From NCBI RefSeq assembly GCF_009760915.1, contig NZ_VIDQ01000063.1, positions 1 through 44,685 of the forward strand: DNA of 44,685 nt, written 5' to 3'. The translations under genes were made by a program, and so were the position numbers. Under the pieces are notes generated by a model that saw only the letters and a list, made by a program, of their open reading frames with translations, searched no databases and had not been told where the DNA came from. Below are positions 33,025 through 43,868 of the stretch, piece after piece; position 1 is the first letter of the stretch; the number at the start of each line of letters is the position of its first letter. This DNA is from Azohydromonas aeria. Its GTDB lineage: Bacteria; Pseudomonadota; Gammaproteobacteria; Burkholderiales; Burkholderiaceae_C.

Positions 33025-34068
33025 ATGGAAACCTCCAGCACCTTTTCCGCTTTCCGCCCCGCGGCCCGGCCTGCCGGGGCCGCCGGTGCAAGGCGCCGGC
33101 AACTGCTGGCGCTGGGCAGCCTGGCGCTGGCCGGCCTGGCGGGATGGGCGGGCGGCGCGCACGCGCAGTCGTGGCCCACGAAGCCGGTCACGGTCATCGT
33201 GCCGTTCCCGGCCGGCGGCGGCACCGACTCCTTCGCCCGGCCGCTGTTCGCCGCGCTGTCGAAGCAGCTCGGCCAGCAGGTCGTCATCGACAACCGGGGC
33301 GGCGCCGGCGGCAACGTGGGCGCGACGCTGGCGGCCAAGGCCGCGCCGGACGGCTACACCTGGTTCATGGGCGGGGTGCACCACGCCATCGCGCCGGCCA
33401 TCTACCCGAAGCTGGACTACCACCTGGAGCGCGACTTCGTACCCGTGGCGCTGCTGGCCAGCGTGCCGCAGGTCGTCATCGTCAATGCCAAGCGCGTGCC
33501 GGCCAGCACGCTGCCCGAGTTCCTGGCCTGGGCCAAGGCCAACCCGGGCAAGGCCAACTTCGGCTCGGCCGGCAACGGCACCTCGCACCATCTGGCCGGC
33601 GAGCTGTTCAAGCTGCAGACCGGCGTGCAGCTCACGCACGTGCCCTACCGCGGCGCCGGCCCCGCGCTGCAGGACGTGATGGCCGGGCAGATCGACATGA
33701 TGTTCGACGGCCTGGGCTCCTCGGCCTCGCACATCAAGGGCGGCCGCGTGAAGGCCCTGGCCGTGGCCGGCGACAGGCGCGCCCCCGGCTTCCCCGACAT
33801 CCCCACCGCCGCCGAGGGCGGCGTGCCCACCTACCAGGTCGCCACCTGGTACGGGCTGTGGGCGCCCAGGGGCACGCCGCAGGCGGCCATCGAGCGCATG
33901 ACGGCCGAACTCAATAAAACCTTCGCCACCAGGGAGATCAAGGAGGCCTGGAACGGCCTGGGCGCCGACACGCCCACGCTCACCGGCAAGGCCTTCCACG
34001 ACTTCGTCACGGCGGAAACCCGGCGCTGGGGCGAGGTGGTGAAGGCGGCCAACGTGAAACTGGACTGA
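33025..34068 (+). CDS. Bug/TctC-family binding protein of the malonate cluster
   Basis: This is a 347-residue periplasmic binding protein. A signal peptide with RRR before LLALGSLALAGLAGWAGGAHA ends near AHA-QS. Family motifs are VTVIVPFPAGGGTDSFARPLFAAL, VVIDNRGGAGGNVGATLAAKAAPDGYT, SAGNGTSHHLAGELFKLQTGVQLTHVPYRG and WYGLWAPRGTPQAAIERM. The start follows AGGAG. It is the first gene of the mdc run and four bases before mdcA, so malonate or a related dicarboxylate is the likely ligand (inference from position). No TctA/TctB or MdcF/MdcLM permease gene is in the cluster. Confidence 0.93.
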   Translation: METSSTFSAFRPAARPAGAAGARRRQLLALGSLALAGLAGWAGGAHAQSWPTKPVTVIVPFPAGGGTDSFARPLFAALSKQLGQQVVIDNRGGAGGNVGATLAAKAAPDGYTWFMGGVHHAIAPAIYPKLDYHLERDFVPVALLASVPQVVIVNAKRVPASTLPEFLAWAKANPGKANFGSAGNGTSHHLAGELFKLQTGVQLTHVPYRGAGPALQDVMAGQIDMMFDGLGSSASHIKGGRVKALAVAGDRRAPGFPDIPTAAEGGVPTYQVATWYGLWAPRGTPQAAIERMTAELNKTFATREIKEAWNGLGADTPTLTGKAFHDFVTAETRRWGEVVKAANVKLD

Positions 34069-34072
34069 GCGA

Positions 34073-35761
34073 ATGCCGATGACCTCCCGACACTGGACCA
34101 CCCGCGCCGACAACCGCGCCGCGCGCCTGGCGCGCGCCGCCCAGGCTCTCGGCCCGAAGCTGCGCGGCAAGCTGGCCGAGGCCGATGCCATCACCGAGCT
34201 GCTCGAAGCCGTGATCGAGCCGCGCGACCGCGTCTGCCTCGAAGGCAACAACCAGAAGCAGGCCGACTTCCTGGCCCAGGCGCTGGTGCGGCTGGATCCC
34301 GAGCGCGTGCACGGCCTGCACATGGTGCAGTCGGTGCTGGCGCTGCCCGAGCACCTGGACGTGTTCGACAACGGGATCGCGGCGAAGCTGGACTTCAGCT
34401 TCTCCGGCCCGCAGGGCGCGCGGCTGGCGAAGCTGGTGTCGGAGGGGCGCATCGAGATCGGCGCCATCCACACCTACCTGGAGCTGTTCTCGCGCTACTT
34501 CGTGGACCTCACGCCGCAGGTGGCGCTGGTGGCGGCGCAGGCGGCCGACGCGCAAGGCAACCTCTACACCGGCCCCAACACCGAGGACACGCCGGCCATC
34601 GTCGAGGCCACGGCGTTTTCCGGGGGCATCGTCATCGCGCAGGTGAACGAGCTGGTCGATGGCGCCACCACCACGCTGCCGCGCATCGACATCCCGGCCG
34701 ACTGGGTCGGCTTCGTGGTCAAGGCGCCGCGGCCCAACTTCATCGAGCCCCTCTTCACGCGCGACCCGGCGCAGATCAGCGAGATCCAGGTGCTGATGGC
34801 GATGATGGCCATCAAGGGCATTTATGCCGAGTACGGCGTGCAGCGCCTGAACCACGGCATCGGCTTCGACACCGCCGCCATCGAGCTGCTGCTGCCGACC
34901 TACGGCGAGGCGCTGGGACTGAAGGGGAAGATCTGCCGGCACTGGGCGCTGAATCCGCACCCGGCGCTGATTCCCGCCATCGAGGCCGGCTGGGTCAAGT
35001 CGATCCACTCCTTCGGCTCCGAGCTGGGCATGGAGGACTACATCCGCGCCCGCTCCGACGTGTTCTTCACCGGGCCGGACGGCTCGCTGCGCAGCAACCG
35101 CGCCTTTTGCCAGGCCGCGGGCCACTATGCCTGCGACCTGTTCATCGGCTCGACGCTGCAGATGGACCTCGACGGCAACAGCTCCACCGCGACGCTGGGC
35201 CGCATTGCCGGCTTCGGCGGCGCGCCCAACATGGGCGCCGACGCGCGCGGGCGCCGCCACGCCAGCCCGGCCTGGCTGCGCGCCGGGCGGGAGGCGCGCG
35301 CCGGTCGCGGCGGCGCCGCCGGCACGCCGCGCGGGCAAAAGCTCGTGGTGCAGATGGTGGAAACCTTTCGCGAGCACATGCAGCCGGCCTTCGTGGACAA
35401 GCTCGACGCCTGGCAGCTGGCCGAGCAGGCGGGCATGCAGCTGCCGCCGATCATGATCTACGGCGAGGACGTGACGCACGTGCTCACCGAGGAAGGCATC
35501 GCCAACTTGCTGCTGTGCCGCACCGACGAGGAGCGGGCGCAGGCCATCCGCGGCGTGGCGGGCTACACGGCCGTCGGCCTGGGCCGCGACCGACGCATGG
35601 TGGAGAACCTGCGCGACCGCGGCGTCATCCAGCGCCCGCAGGACCTCGGCATCGACCCGCGCGACGCCACCCGCAACCTGCTGGCCGCACGCTCCATGCG
35701 CGACCTGGTGCGCGCTTCCGGCGGGCTCTACCAGCCGCCCAAGCGCTTCCGCAACTGGTGA
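34073..35761 (+). CDS. mdcA: Malonate decarboxylase alpha subunit (acetyl-ACP:malonate ACP transferase)
   Basis: MdcA exchanges the acetyl group on the carrier protein for malonate, starting the decarboxylation cycle and releasing acetate. At 562 residues it is full length for the family. It has a CoA-transferase-like double fold, with CLEGNNQKQADFLAQAL, ITLHMVQSVLALPEHL-type segment, FSGPQGARLAKLV, GNLYTGPNTEDTPAIVEATAF, and the RSDVFFTGPDGSLRSNRAFCQAAGHYACDLFIGSTLQMD block. HASPAWLRAGREA and MIYGEDVTHVLTEEGIANLL mark the C-terminal part. ATG 34073 is used; a second ATG two codons inside is possible. Confidence 0.96.
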   Translation: MPMTSRHWTTRADNRAARLARAAQALGPKLRGKLAEADAITELLEAVIEPRDRVCLEGNNQKQADFLAQALVRLDPERVHGLHMVQSVLALPEHLDVFDNGIAAKLDFSFSGPQGARLAKLVSEGRIEIGAIHTYLELFSRYFVDLTPQVALVAAQAADAQGNLYTGPNTEDTPAIVEATAFSGGIVIAQVNELVDGATTTLPRIDIPADWVGFVVKAPRPNFIEPLFTRDPAQISEIQVLMAMMAIKGIYAEYGVQRLNHGIGFDTAAIELLLPTYGEALGLKGKICRHWALNPHPALIPAIEAGWVKSIHSFGSELGMEDYIRARSDVFFTGPDGSLRSNRAFCQAAGHYACDLFIGSTLQMDLDGNSSTATLGRIAGFGGAPNMGADARGRRHASPAWLRAGREARAGRGGAAGTPRGQKLVVQMVETFREHMQPAFVDKLDAWQLAEQAGMQLPPIMIYGEDVTHVLTEEGIANLLLCRTDEERAQAIRGVAGYTAVGLGRDRRMVENLRDRGVIQRPQDLGIDPRDATRNLLAARSMRDLVRASGGLYQPPKRFRNW

Positions 35762-35778
35762 AGGAAGGAGACCCTGAC

Positions 35779-36114
35779 ATGAGCCTTCATGCGGGCATCG
35801 AAACCCTGGATTTCAGCTTCGAGGGCCGGCAGGCCGCGGGCACCTTCGCCCCGGTGCTGGTCGGCGTGGTTGGCTCCGGCAACCTGGAAGTGATGCTGGA
35901 GCCCGCCGCCGGCGACGCCTGCAGCGTGCAGGTGGAAACCTCGGCGCGCGGCTTCGGCGCCATCTGGCAGGCCGTGCTTGAGGATTTCCACTTGCGCCAC
36001 CCGCTGGCCGGGCTGCGCGTCTCCATCAACGACATGGGCGCGACGCCCGCGGTGGTCAGCCTGCGGCTGGACCAGGCCGTGGCCGAGCTGCCGCTTTCCG
36101 GGAACCGGCCATGA
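35779..36114 (+). CDS. mdcC: Malonate decarboxylase acyl carrier protein (delta subunit)
   Basis: MdcC is a 111-residue carrier protein unrelated to fatty-acid ACP. It bears the 2'-(5''-triphosphoribosyl)-3'-dephospho-CoA group on a Ser, here most likely Ser33 in VVGSGNLEVML. The substrate moves between MdcA and MdcD/E on this thiol. RLRLDQAV-like and VSINDMGATPAVVSLRL segments match the family. GGAAGGAG precedes the ATG. The stop overlaps the mdcD start (ATGA). Confidence 0.94.
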   Translation: MSLHAGIETLDFSFEGRQAAGTFAPVLVGVVGSGNLEVMLEPAAGDACSVQVETSARGFGAIWQAVLEDFHLRHPLAGLRVSINDMGATPAVVSLRLDQAVAELPLSGNRP

Positions 36115-37004
36115 GCACGAGCACCACCATCAGCTATGCCGAGTGCCCGGCGCGCGAGCGCCTGGCGCGCGTGCTCGACGCGGGCAGCTTCCACGAGTGG
36201 CTGCCGCCGGCCGAGCGCGTCAGCAGCCCGCACCTGGCGCAGCTGGGCGTGCCCTCGTCCTTCGACGACGGCGTGGCCGTCGGGCGCGCCACGCTCGGTG
36301 GCCGGCCGGTGTTCGTGGCGGCGCAGGAGGGCGGCTTCATGGGCGGCGGCGTGGGCGAGGTGCACGGCGCCAAGCTGGTCGGCATGCTCAGGCGCGCGCT
36401 GCGCGAGCGGCCCGACGCGGTGCTGCTGCTGGCCGACTCCGGCGGCGTGCGGCTGCACGAGGCCAATGCCGGGCTGATCGCGGTGTCCGAGGTGATGCGC
36501 GCGGTGCTGGACGTGCGCGCCGCCGGCATCCCGGTGCTCACGCTCATCGGCAGCGCCAACGGCTGCTTCGGCGGCATGGGCATCGTGGCGCGCTGCACCG
36601 ACTTCATCGTGATGAGCGACGTGGGGCGGCTGGCCATGTCGGGCCCGGAGGTGATCGAAGCCTCGCACGGCGTCGAGGAGTTCGACTCGAAAGACCGCGC
36701 CCTGGTGTGGCGCACGACGGGCGGCAAGCACCGCTGGCTCAGCGGCGACTGCGACGTGCTGGTGGAGGACGACGTGGCCGCCTTCCGCGCCGCCGCCATC
36801 GCCGCGCTGGACGAGAGCCGGCCGGTGACGCTGGAAGCGCTGGAAGCCGAGCACGCGCTGCTGGCCGAACGCCTGCGCCTGCTGCCCGAAGGGTTCGATG
36901 GCGACGAGGAGGCGATCCAGTTGTGGCGCCAGCTGGGCGTGGCGGACGCGGAGCGGGTGCCGGCGCTGGACGTGGACGAGGTGCGCGCGCTGCGCGCGGC
37001 CTGA
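36111..37004 (+). CDS. mdcD: Malonate decarboxylase beta subunit
   Basis: MdcD pairs with MdcE to decarboxylate malonyl-S-ACP to acetyl-S-ACP. The 297-residue protein has the carboxyltransferase fold. Visible motifs are FVAAQEGGFMGGGVGEVHGAKLVG (residues ~67-92), LLLADSGGVRLHEANAGLIAVSE, TLIGSANGCFGGMGIVARCTDFIVMSDVGRLAMSGPEVIE and WRTTGGKHRW. The mutual geometry with MdcE puts the active site at their interface. It overlaps mdcC by four bases. Confidence 0.96.
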   Translation: MSTSTTISYAECPARERLARVLDAGSFHEWLPPAERVSSPHLAQLGVPSSFDDGVAVGRATLGGRPVFVAAQEGGFMGGGVGEVHGAKLVGMLRRALRERPDAVLLLADSGGVRLHEANAGLIAVSEVMRAVLDVRAAGIPVLTLIGSANGCFGGMGIVARCTDFIVMSDVGRLAMSGPEVIEASHGVEEFDSKDRALVWRTTGGKHRWLSGDCDVLVEDDVAAFRAAAIAALDESRPVTLEALEAEHALLAERLRLLPEGFDGDEEAIQLWRQLGVADAERVPALDVDEVRALRAA

Positions 37005-37022
37005 GGCAGAAAGGGCTCCGAC

Positions 37023-37724
37023 ATGGACTGGAATACGCTGGCGACGCAGCTTTTCGGCGCCGATCACGGCATCACGGCGGACGGCGACTTCCTGCACGGC
37101 ACCGCGACCTTCGACGGCGCGCCGCTGACGGTGGTGGGCACCACGAACCACGCGCCCATCGGCGTGCAGCTGGCGCTGGCGCAGGCGCGGGTGGTGCTGG
37201 ACACGGTGGCGAGCCATCCCGGGCGGCCGATCCTGCTGCTGATCGACACGCAGGGGCAGCAGCTGCGCCGCCGCGATGAGCTGCTGGGCATCAACCGCGC
37301 GATGGCGCACCTGGGCCTGTGCATCGACCTGGCGCGCCGGCGCGGCCACCGCGTCATCGGGCTGGTGTACGACCAAGCGCTGTCGGGCGGCTTCATCACC
37401 TCGGGGCTGATCGCGGACGCCTGCTACGCGCTGCCGCAGGCCGAGATCCGCGTCATGCGCATCCCGGCCATGGCGCGCGTGACCAAGCTGGCGCCGGAGC
37501 TGCTGGAGTCGCTGTCGCAATCGAATCCGGTGTTCGCGCCGGGCGTGGCCAACTACGTGGCCATGGGCGGCGTGCGCGGGCTTTGGCAGGGCGATCTACC
37601 CGGCGCGCTGCGCGAGGCGCTGGCGCACACGCCCACCGGGGACACGCGCGCGCTGGACGGCGCCGAGCGCGGCGGCCGGCGCCTGGCCGCCGCGGTGGCG
37701 CAGCGGGTGCTGGACGCGGCCTGA
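37023..37724 (+). CDS. mdcE: Malonate decarboxylase gamma subunit
   Basis: MdcE is the partner of MdcD in the malonyl-S-ACP decarboxylase. It has 233 residues and a carboxyltransferase-like fold. Family segments are VVGTTNHAPIGVQLALAQARVVLD, LLLIDTQGQQLRRRDELLGINRAMAHL, VIGLVYDQALSGGFITSGLIADACYALPQAEIRVM and MARVTKLAPELLESLSQSNPVFAPGVANY. The gene follows mdcD by 18 bp with an AGAAAGGGC ribosome site. Confidence 0.95.
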   Translation: MDWNTLATQLFGADHGITADGDFLHGTATFDGAPLTVVGTTNHAPIGVQLALAQARVVLDTVASHPGRPILLLIDTQGQQLRRRDELLGINRAMAHLGLCIDLARRRGHRVIGLVYDQALSGGFITSGLIADACYALPQAEIRVMRIPAMARVTKLAPELLESLSQSNPVFAPGVANYVAMGGVRGLWQGDLPGALREALAHTPTGDTRALDGAERGGRRLAAAVAQRVLDAA

Positions 37725-37740
37725 CGAGAGGAGCCGGAAC

Positions 37741-38442
37741 ATGCCACCGTTGCGCCGTCATCAGCTCGCCTGGCTGTCCGCCGCGGGCTGGCAGGACCTG
37801 TCGGAAGCGAACTGCTGCGCCTGGGACGGGCAGGCCCGCGACTGCCTGCGGCACTGGGCCGACCACGACCTGCCGCTGGTGGTCACGCGCCAGCCGCTGC
37901 CGCAACCGGGCGACCCGGCGCCGGCTTCGATCGCGCTGGGCCTGTCGGCGCCGCCGGTCTTCGGGCGCCGGCTGCTGGGGCTGCGGCTGCCGGCCTCGGC
38001 CATCGCCCGGTTCGGCGAGTTTCCCGCCCTGTGCGAGGCGGCCGCGGCGCTGCCGCGCGCGCTACGGGCGGAGGCGCAGGCGCTGCACGAGGCGCTGCAG
38101 CAGCAGGGATTGAACGCCCATGCCTACGGCAGCGCCGGCTGGCAGTGGCTGACGGGCCAGCGCTACCTGCATGCGCGCTCCGACCTTGACCTGTGGCTGG
38201 CGGTGCAGGACGCGGGCGCGGCGGACGCCGCCGCGGCGCTGCTGCAGCGGCATGCGCCGGAAGGCCTGCGGCTGGACGGCGAGCTGGTCTTCCCGGACGG
38301 CGGCGCGGTGGCGTGGCGCGAGTGGGCCGCTTGGCGCGCGGGCCGCAGCCGCGCGCTGCTGGTGAAGCGGCTGCACGGCGCGAGCCTGGAGCAGGCGCTG
38401 CCTGAAGGCTGGGAGGCGCCGGCGCTGGCGCGCGCGGCATGA
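37741..38442 (+). CDS. mdcG: Malonate decarboxylase holo-ACP synthase (phosphoribosyl-dephospho-CoA transferase)
   Basis: MdcG attaches the triphosphoribosyl-dephospho-CoA cofactor, made by MdcB, to the MdcC Ser. The 233-residue protein has an N-terminal family domain (LRRHQLAWLSAAGWQDL) and a nucleotidyltransferase-like core at ~125-160, YGSAGWQWLTGQRYLHARSDLDLWL, with the metal-binding Asp pair DLD. The start follows GAGAGGAG. The stop overlaps the mdcB start (ATGA). Confidence 0.93.
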   Translation: MPPLRRHQLAWLSAAGWQDLSEANCCAWDGQARDCLRHWADHDLPLVVTRQPLPQPGDPAPASIALGLSAPPVFGRRLLGLRLPASAIARFGEFPALCEAAAALPRALRAEAQALHEALQQQGLNAHAYGSAGWQWLTGQRYLHARSDLDLWLAVQDAGAADAAAALLQRHAPEGLRLDGELVFPDGGAVAWREWAAWRAGRSRALLVKRLHGASLEQALPEGWEAPALARAA

Positions 38443-39314
38443 GCGGCGCGGCGCTGCGGCGGGCCGATCCCGCACCTGCCTCGTCGCCGCGGCTGACCGC
38501 CGCCGCCATCGGCCGCGCCGCCACGCTGGCGCTGCACGACGAGCTGGCGCTGGCGCCCAAGCCGGGCCTGGTGTCCTTCGTGGACAGCGGCAGCCATGCC
38601 GACATGGACGCGCACACCTTCATGCGCAGCCTGTTCGCGCTGCGCCGCTATTTCGTGCGCATGGCCGAGCTGGGCGCGGCGCGCGTGCCTTTCGCCGAGC
38701 TGGAGAGCTGCGGCATCGGCGCCGAGGCGCGCATGCTGGCGGCCACGGGCGGCATCAACACGCACCGCGGCGCCATCTTCGTGCTGGGGCTGCTGTGCGC
38801 GGCGGCGGGCGCGGCGCAGGCTGAAGGCACGGCGCCGCAGGCCACCGCCCTCCGGGCCGCGCTGGGCCGGCACTGGGGCGCGGCGCTGGCGTCGCGCGCT
38901 CGACGGGTGCCGGTCCTGCCCGGCGGCCTGGCCGCGCGCCGGCTCGGCCTGCGCAGCGCCTCGCAGGAGGCGGCGCTGGGTTTCCCGGCGCTGTTCGAGA
39001 CGGCGCTGCCGGCCTGGGACCGGGCGCGGCGCGCCGGGCTCGGCCTGCCCGGTGTGCGTCTGGAAGTGTTCTTCTCGATCCTGGCGGTGCTCGACGACAG
39101 CAACCTGGCGCACCGCGGCGGGCTGGAGGGCCTGCAATTCGCCCGGCAGTCGGCGCGCGGCTTCCTGGCCGCGGGCGGCGCGGCGGCGCCGGGCGCGGTG
39201 GAAGCCGCGTGGGCCCTGCACCGCGCCTTCGTCGCGCGGCGGCTCTCGCCCGGTGGTTGCGCGGACATGCTGGCCGCGGCCTGCTTCATTCAGCGCCTGG
39301 CGTCCCGGGACTGA
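38439..39314 (+). CDS. mdcB: Triphosphoribosyl-dephospho-CoA synthase MdcB
   Basis: MdcB makes 2'-(5''-triphosphoribosyl)-3'-dephospho-CoA from ATP and dephospho-CoA. The 291-residue product is a CitG homologue with the diagnostic ALAPKPGLVSFVDSGSHADMDAHTFMRSLFALRRYF, GGINTHRGAIFVLGLL and a C-terminal DDSNLAHRGGLEGLQFARQSA. It overlaps mdcG by four bases and precedes mdcH by four. In Klebsiella mdcB lies second; here it is next to last. Confidence 0.94.
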   Translation: MSGAALRRADPAPASSPRLTAAAIGRAATLALHDELALAPKPGLVSFVDSGSHADMDAHTFMRSLFALRRYFVRMAELGAARVPFAELESCGIGAEARMLAATGGINTHRGAIFVLGLLCAAAGAAQAEGTAPQATALRAALGRHWGAALASRARRVPVLPGGLAARRLGLRSASQEAALGFPALFETALPAWDRARRAGLGLPGVRLEVFFSILAVLDDSNLAHRGGLEGLQFARQSARGFLAAGGAAAPGAVEAAWALHRAFVARRLSPGGCADMLAAACFIQRLASRD

Positions 39315-39318
39315 AGCC

Positions 39319-40224
39319 ATGAGATACGCCCTCGTCTTCTCCGGCCAGGGCATGCAGCACCCGGACATGCTGTCCTGGCTGGCGCCCGGCGAGGCCGTCG
39401 CCGCCGTCGAGCAGCACGTCGGCGCCGGCTGGCGCGCGCGCCTGGCCGACGCGGCCTGGGCCGGGCGCAACGCGGTGGCGCAGCCGCTGCTCACCGGGCT
39501 GGCGCTGGCGGCCTGGTCGCAGCTCGCGCCGCTGCTGCCCGCGGCGCCGGTGGGCGTGGCCGGCTACAGCGTGGGCGAGCTGGCCGCCTTCTGCGCGGCG
39601 GGCGTGTTCGATGCGCAGACCGCGCTGGCGCTGGCGCGGCGGCGTGCCGCCTGCATGGACGCCGCCGCCGCGGCCGCCGACACCGGGCTGCTCGCCGTCA
39701 CCGGCCTGGCGCCCGACGCGCTTTCGGCGCTGGGCACCCGCTTCGGCCTGGACGTCGCCATCCGCAACGGCTTCGACGCCGTGGTGCTGGGCGGCCTGCG
39801 TGCCGTGCTGGACGAGGTCGTGCGCGGGGCCGAGGCGCAGGGGGCGCGCTGCACCTTGCTGAACGTGGCGCTGGCTTCGCACACGCACTGGATGCAACCG
39901 GCCGCCGACGCCTTCGCGCGCGAGCTGGCGCCCGTGCCGCTGGCGCGGCCGCGCACGGCGCTGTTCAGCAACGCCCTGGGCCGCGTGCGCGACGCCGCGC
40001 AGGCGCGCGAGGCGCTGGCCGTGCAGATAGCCCGCACGGTGCGCTGGGACGAGTGCATGGACGCGCTCTTCGCGCAGCGCGTGGACGCGGTGCTGGAGAT
40101 CGGCCCCGGACAGGCGCTGGCGCGGCTGTGGCAGGCACGGTATCCGGACATCCCGGCGCGCTGCGTGGACGAGTTCCGCAGCGCCGCCGCCGTGGCGAAG
40201 TGGCTGCGGGCCCGGTCGGGCTGA
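39319..40224 (+). CDS. mdcH: Malonyl-CoA:ACP transacylase of malonate decarboxylase
   Basis: MdcH loads the first malonyl group from malonyl-CoA onto the carrier protein to prime the cycle. The 301-residue product is a FabD-like acyltransferase with FSGQGMQHPDML at the N-terminus, the nucleophile elbow GYSVGELAAFCAAGVFD (active Ser in YSVG), SHTHWMQPAADAF with the catalytic His, and EIGPGQALARLW near the C-terminus. It is the last gene of the mdc operon and lies 15 bp from the convergent sensor kinase. Confidence 0.93.
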   Translation: MRYALVFSGQGMQHPDMLSWLAPGEAVAAVEQHVGAGWRARLADAAWAGRNAVAQPLLTGLALAAWSQLAPLLPAAPVGVAGYSVGELAAFCAAGVFDAQTALALARRRAACMDAAAAAADTGLLAVTGLAPDALSALGTRFGLDVAIRNGFDAVVLGGLRAVLDEVVRGAEAQGARCTLLNVALASHTHWMQPAADAFARELAPVPLARPRTALFSNALGRVRDAAQAREALAVQIARTVRWDECMDALFAQRVDAVLEIGPGQALARLWQARYPDIPARCVDEFRSAAAVAKWLRARSG

Positions 40225-40239
40225 ATTCCGGGCGCGGTT

Positions 40240-43494
<3,255 letters not shown>

Positions 43495-43645
43495 GCCCGT
43501 GCCCTGGCCGGCGCCGCCTGACGACGGGAAGGGCGGGCCTCGCACCAGGTCGAGGCATGCGGGCGCGGGCGGCTGCTCATAGGCCGGAAATTGTGAACAG
43601 GCGCTCCCGGCCTCCAACCCACGCCTCATCCACGCCGGCACGGTT

Positions 43646-43661
43646 CGTGAAAAAAGTCACG
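43646..43661. promoter_or_regulatory. Dyad CGTGA-N6-TCACG in the kinase/MCP divergent region
   Basis: CGTGAAAAAAGTCACG is a 5-bp inverted repeat around an A-rich centre, in the 374-bp region between the start of the minus-strand kinase and the MCP gene. It may be a regulator site or part of the kinase promoter. Apart from this and the sigma-28-like promoter the region shows no gene. Confidence 0.35.
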
Positions 43662-43824
43662 GGTTCCCAGGCTGCGCCCGACCGGGGCTGCGTGCCCGGG
43701 GAATGCCGAGGCTGCCCCGGGAAACGCCCGAAGCGGCGTGAACAAGTCATGGTCCGCGCGTGGAAAGGTTTGCGCTCGCTCAACTTGCCGTGAAACACGC
43801 CGAATTTCACTTTCCGTGTATTGA

Positions 43825-43851
43825 AAAAGTTGTCGTCGGGCCTGCCGATGA
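43825..43851 (+). promoter_or_regulatory. Sigma-28 (FliA)-type promoter of the MCP gene
   Basis: AAAAGTTG, an 11-base spacer and GCCGATGA match the FliA consensus TAAAGTTT-N11-GCCGATAA in 13 of 16 positions with exact spacing. It lies 17 bp before the MCP start. Flagellar-regulon control of chemoreceptors is common in this group. Confidence 0.7.
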
Positions 43852-43868
43852 GGCCCCTCCTTCCTGTC

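Noticed and set aside
30198..33338. Long minus-strand open frame across mdcR, hipBA and the Bug gene
   Set aside because: It lies opposite four genes with clear family motifs and consists of biased, motif-free sequence, as expected from antisense of high-GC coding DNA.
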